64,000 nucleotides of DNA from Flavisolibacter nicotianae. Lineage in GTDB: Bacteria > Bacteroidota > Bacteroidia > Chitinophagales > Chitinophagaceae. How positions within the stretch are numbered: position 1 is the stretch's first letter; the number at the start of each line of letters is the position of its first letter. Shown here in pieces: positions 62,726-64,000 of the stretch. The stretch spans positions 186,001-250,000 of the forward strand of contig NZ_RBCI01000001.1 in NCBI RefSeq assembly GCF_003628535.1, read 5' to 3'. The position numbers were made by a program, and so were the translations under genes. The notes beneath the pieces were generated by a model. That model made no database searches. It worked only from the letters and a program-made list of their open reading frames with translations, and was not told where the DNA came from.

Positions 62726-63529
62726 ATGGCAGAATTATTCTCGGTAGAAAGTCTTGTTAGTTTTTTGGTATTGGTGATTCTAGAAGTCGTGCTGGGTATT
62801 GATAATGTCATTTTTGTGAGCCTCATCTTAAACCGCCTGAAAGAAGACATGAAAAAAAAGGCACGGCGTGCCTGGATGATCAGCGGCATTATTATCCGCA
62901 GCATATTATTAATGGGATTGAGCTGGCTGCTTTCGCAACGGGGCAAACCATTGTTTAGCGTTGGGGAAAAAGGCTTTGACCTGGCAAGCCTGGTGATGCT
63001 CGTAGGCGGGCTGTTTTTGATTTACAAGTCGGTAAAAGAAATTCATGGCAAGCTGGAAGGCGACGACGAAGAAGGCGGCCTTGGCAACGCGGCTTACCTT
63101 TCGTTTGGCAAAGCCATTCTGCAAATCATGCTCATTGATACCGTGTTTTCCTTCGACAGTGTGATTACAGCAGGCGGCACGGCCAAACACGTTGAAATTA
63201 TGATCGCCGCCGTTGTCATTGCCATGATCATCATGTTTTTATTCAGCCCCAAAATTTCATCCTTCATCCACAAACACCCAACGCTCAAAATGCTGGCACT
63301 TTCGTTTTTGGTGATGATCGGGTTAAGCCTTGTCATTGAAGGCTGGGCTGCGGAAAAGGCCGAAGAACTGCACCTGAAAAACTACATCTACTTTGGCATG
63401 GCCTTTTCGTTTGGCGTAGAATTGCTGAACATGACGATGTTCAAGCGCAAACGGCAAAGAAAAGTTGTAGAACTGCACGAACCGATCCTCCGTTCGAATG
63501 AAGAAAACATTTCAGACGAAGCGCATTAA
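62726..63529 (+). CDS. TerC family membrane protein
   Basis: 267 residues with seven or so membrane segments. EVVLGIDNVIFVSLI and LIDTVFSFDSVITA are the two acidic TerC motifs (Asp and Asn/Ser in the membrane) likely to bind a metal ion. The family is linked to manganese or calcium export and tellurium resistance. The C-terminus is cytoplasmic and acidic (NEENISDEAH). Cotranscribed with pyrD; no ter operon is present. Confidence 0.93.
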   Translation: MAELFSVESLVSFLVLVILEVVLGIDNVIFVSLILNRLKEDMKKKARRAWMISGIIIRSILLMGLSWLLSQRGKPLFSVGEKGFDLASLVMLVGGLFLIYKSVKEIHGKLEGDDEEGGLGNAAYLSFGKAILQIMLIDTVFSFDSVITAGGTAKHVEIMIAAVVIAMIIMFLFSPKISSFIHKHPTLKMLALSFLVMIGLSLVIEGWAAEKAEELHLKNYIYFGMAFSFGVELLNMTMFKRKRQRKVVELHEPILRSNEENISDEAH

Positions 63530-63641
63530 ACAGGCACTCAACCAGCCCGCTGCCAAGCCATAGAGAAAGGTGAGACGGCAGACGTCAAACAAAAGGCCTT
63601 CCATTTCGCCTTTCCCGTCTTACTGATGCAGCCGCATCGTT

Positions 63642-64000
63642 TCATAGTAGTGAGGCATTCATCTTCAGAAGTGTGGCCGCTACAATGCCGGCTGTTTCGG
63701 TTCGCAGCCGCGTATTCCCCAGGGCAACGGGTTGAAAGCCTTCGTTCAGGGCCAGCGCAATTTCTTTGGGTGTAAAATCCCCTTCGGGGCCAATGAGGAT
63801 AAGGGCTGAGGGTTGGCGGATGCGGGATGACAGTTGAGTCTTTTGATCGGGCAGGCAATGGGCAATGAACCTGCTTTCCTGCTTTGCATTTTTTACCGCG
63901 TCCGGAAAATTTTGCGGCTCGTGTAAGAGGGGCAACCAGGCTTGCTGCGATTGCAGCATGGCGCTAACCAAAATACCTTTCATCCGGTCGTAGCGGAACT
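63642..64000 (-). CDS. rsmE: 16S rRNA (uracil-1498-N3)-methyltransferase RsmE, C-terminal part
   Basis: The frame remains open to the right edge, so the 5' half is missing. The visible part has FRYDRMKGILVSAMLQSQQAW at the edge, then LILIGPEGDFTPKEIALAL and ALGNTRLRTETAGIVAA, the SPOUT knot motifs that bind S-adenosylmethionine. It methylates U1498 of 16S rRNA. Converges on terC across 112 bases, in which no clear terminator was seen. Confidence 0.9.
   Translation of the reverse strand, partial: FRYDRMKGILVSAMLQSQQAWLPLLHEPQNFPDAVKNAKQESRFIAHCLPDQKTQLSSRIRQPSALILIGPEGDFTPKEIALALNEGFQPVALGNTRLRTETAGIVAATLLKMNASLL

Overview
The window is about 64 kb of chromosome from a Bacteroidota bacterium, most likely family Chitinophagaceae. 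Evidence: a type IX secretion (T9SS) C-terminal sorting domain, TAnnTTTG -7 promoter boxes, a GIN/DUF2807 lipoprotein, a CarboxypepD_reg TonB receptor, neighbours such as pheT-coiled coil-zapA and tatA-gatA, and moderately high GC. Both edges cut genes: the 3' part of a DUF5916-like barrel protein on the left and the 3' part of rsmE on the right. No rRNA, tRNA, CRISPR array or intact transposase was seen.

Layout. 0-15 kb holds the ligase-associated DNA damage response set (exonuclease, ATP-dependent ligase, Lhr-type helicase, PdeM phosphoesterase) plus a histone-deacetylase-like gene overlapping pdeM. About 6.9 kb separates the two halves of the set and carries a lipoprotein gene and a large, frameshifted, AT-richer T9SS repeat protein. 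15-21.6 kb has a small four-helix-bundle gene framed by inverted repeats, a periplasmic binding protein, divergent guaA and purA, an extremely acidic small protein and pabB. 21.8-30.6 kb is mostly housekeeping on the minus strand (lytic transglycosylase, gatA, tatA, rplS, rny, zapA, coiled-coil protein, pheT), with a uracil/hypoxanthine-DNA-glycosylase-like gene on the opposite strand between rny and zapA. 30.9-37 kb has a GIN lipoprotein, a lipid kinase, a rhomboid protease, two clpP paralogues and clpX.

37-41 kb is an uncharacterised set: two paralogous small helical proteins around a lipoprotein gene and an overlapping 813-residue TPR-like secreted protein. 41-46 kb carries secreted and membrane proteins, a DUF3095 protein with cyclase-like motifs, YihY and DUF1415. 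46-51 kb has B12-dependent nrdJ and comM/yifB. 51.5-56.4 kb is a surface-glycan block (three glycosyltransferases and an ABC exporter). 56.6-64 kb has a TonB receptor with a Cys/His-rich small partner, two single-domain response regulators, a thiolase, pyrD, terC and partial rsmE.

Two themes cross the window. A GC-rich palindromic repeat of about 30 bp lies both between genes and in frame inside genes (helicase, ABC exporter). Several genes have a TAnnTTTG box only 3-8 bases before ATG, which suggests leaderless or nearly leaderless mRNAs. The least explained items are the 37-41 kb set, the in-frame repeats, the repeat-framed four-helix-bundle gene, and the mirror-image 3' ends of the glycosylase and zapA genes.
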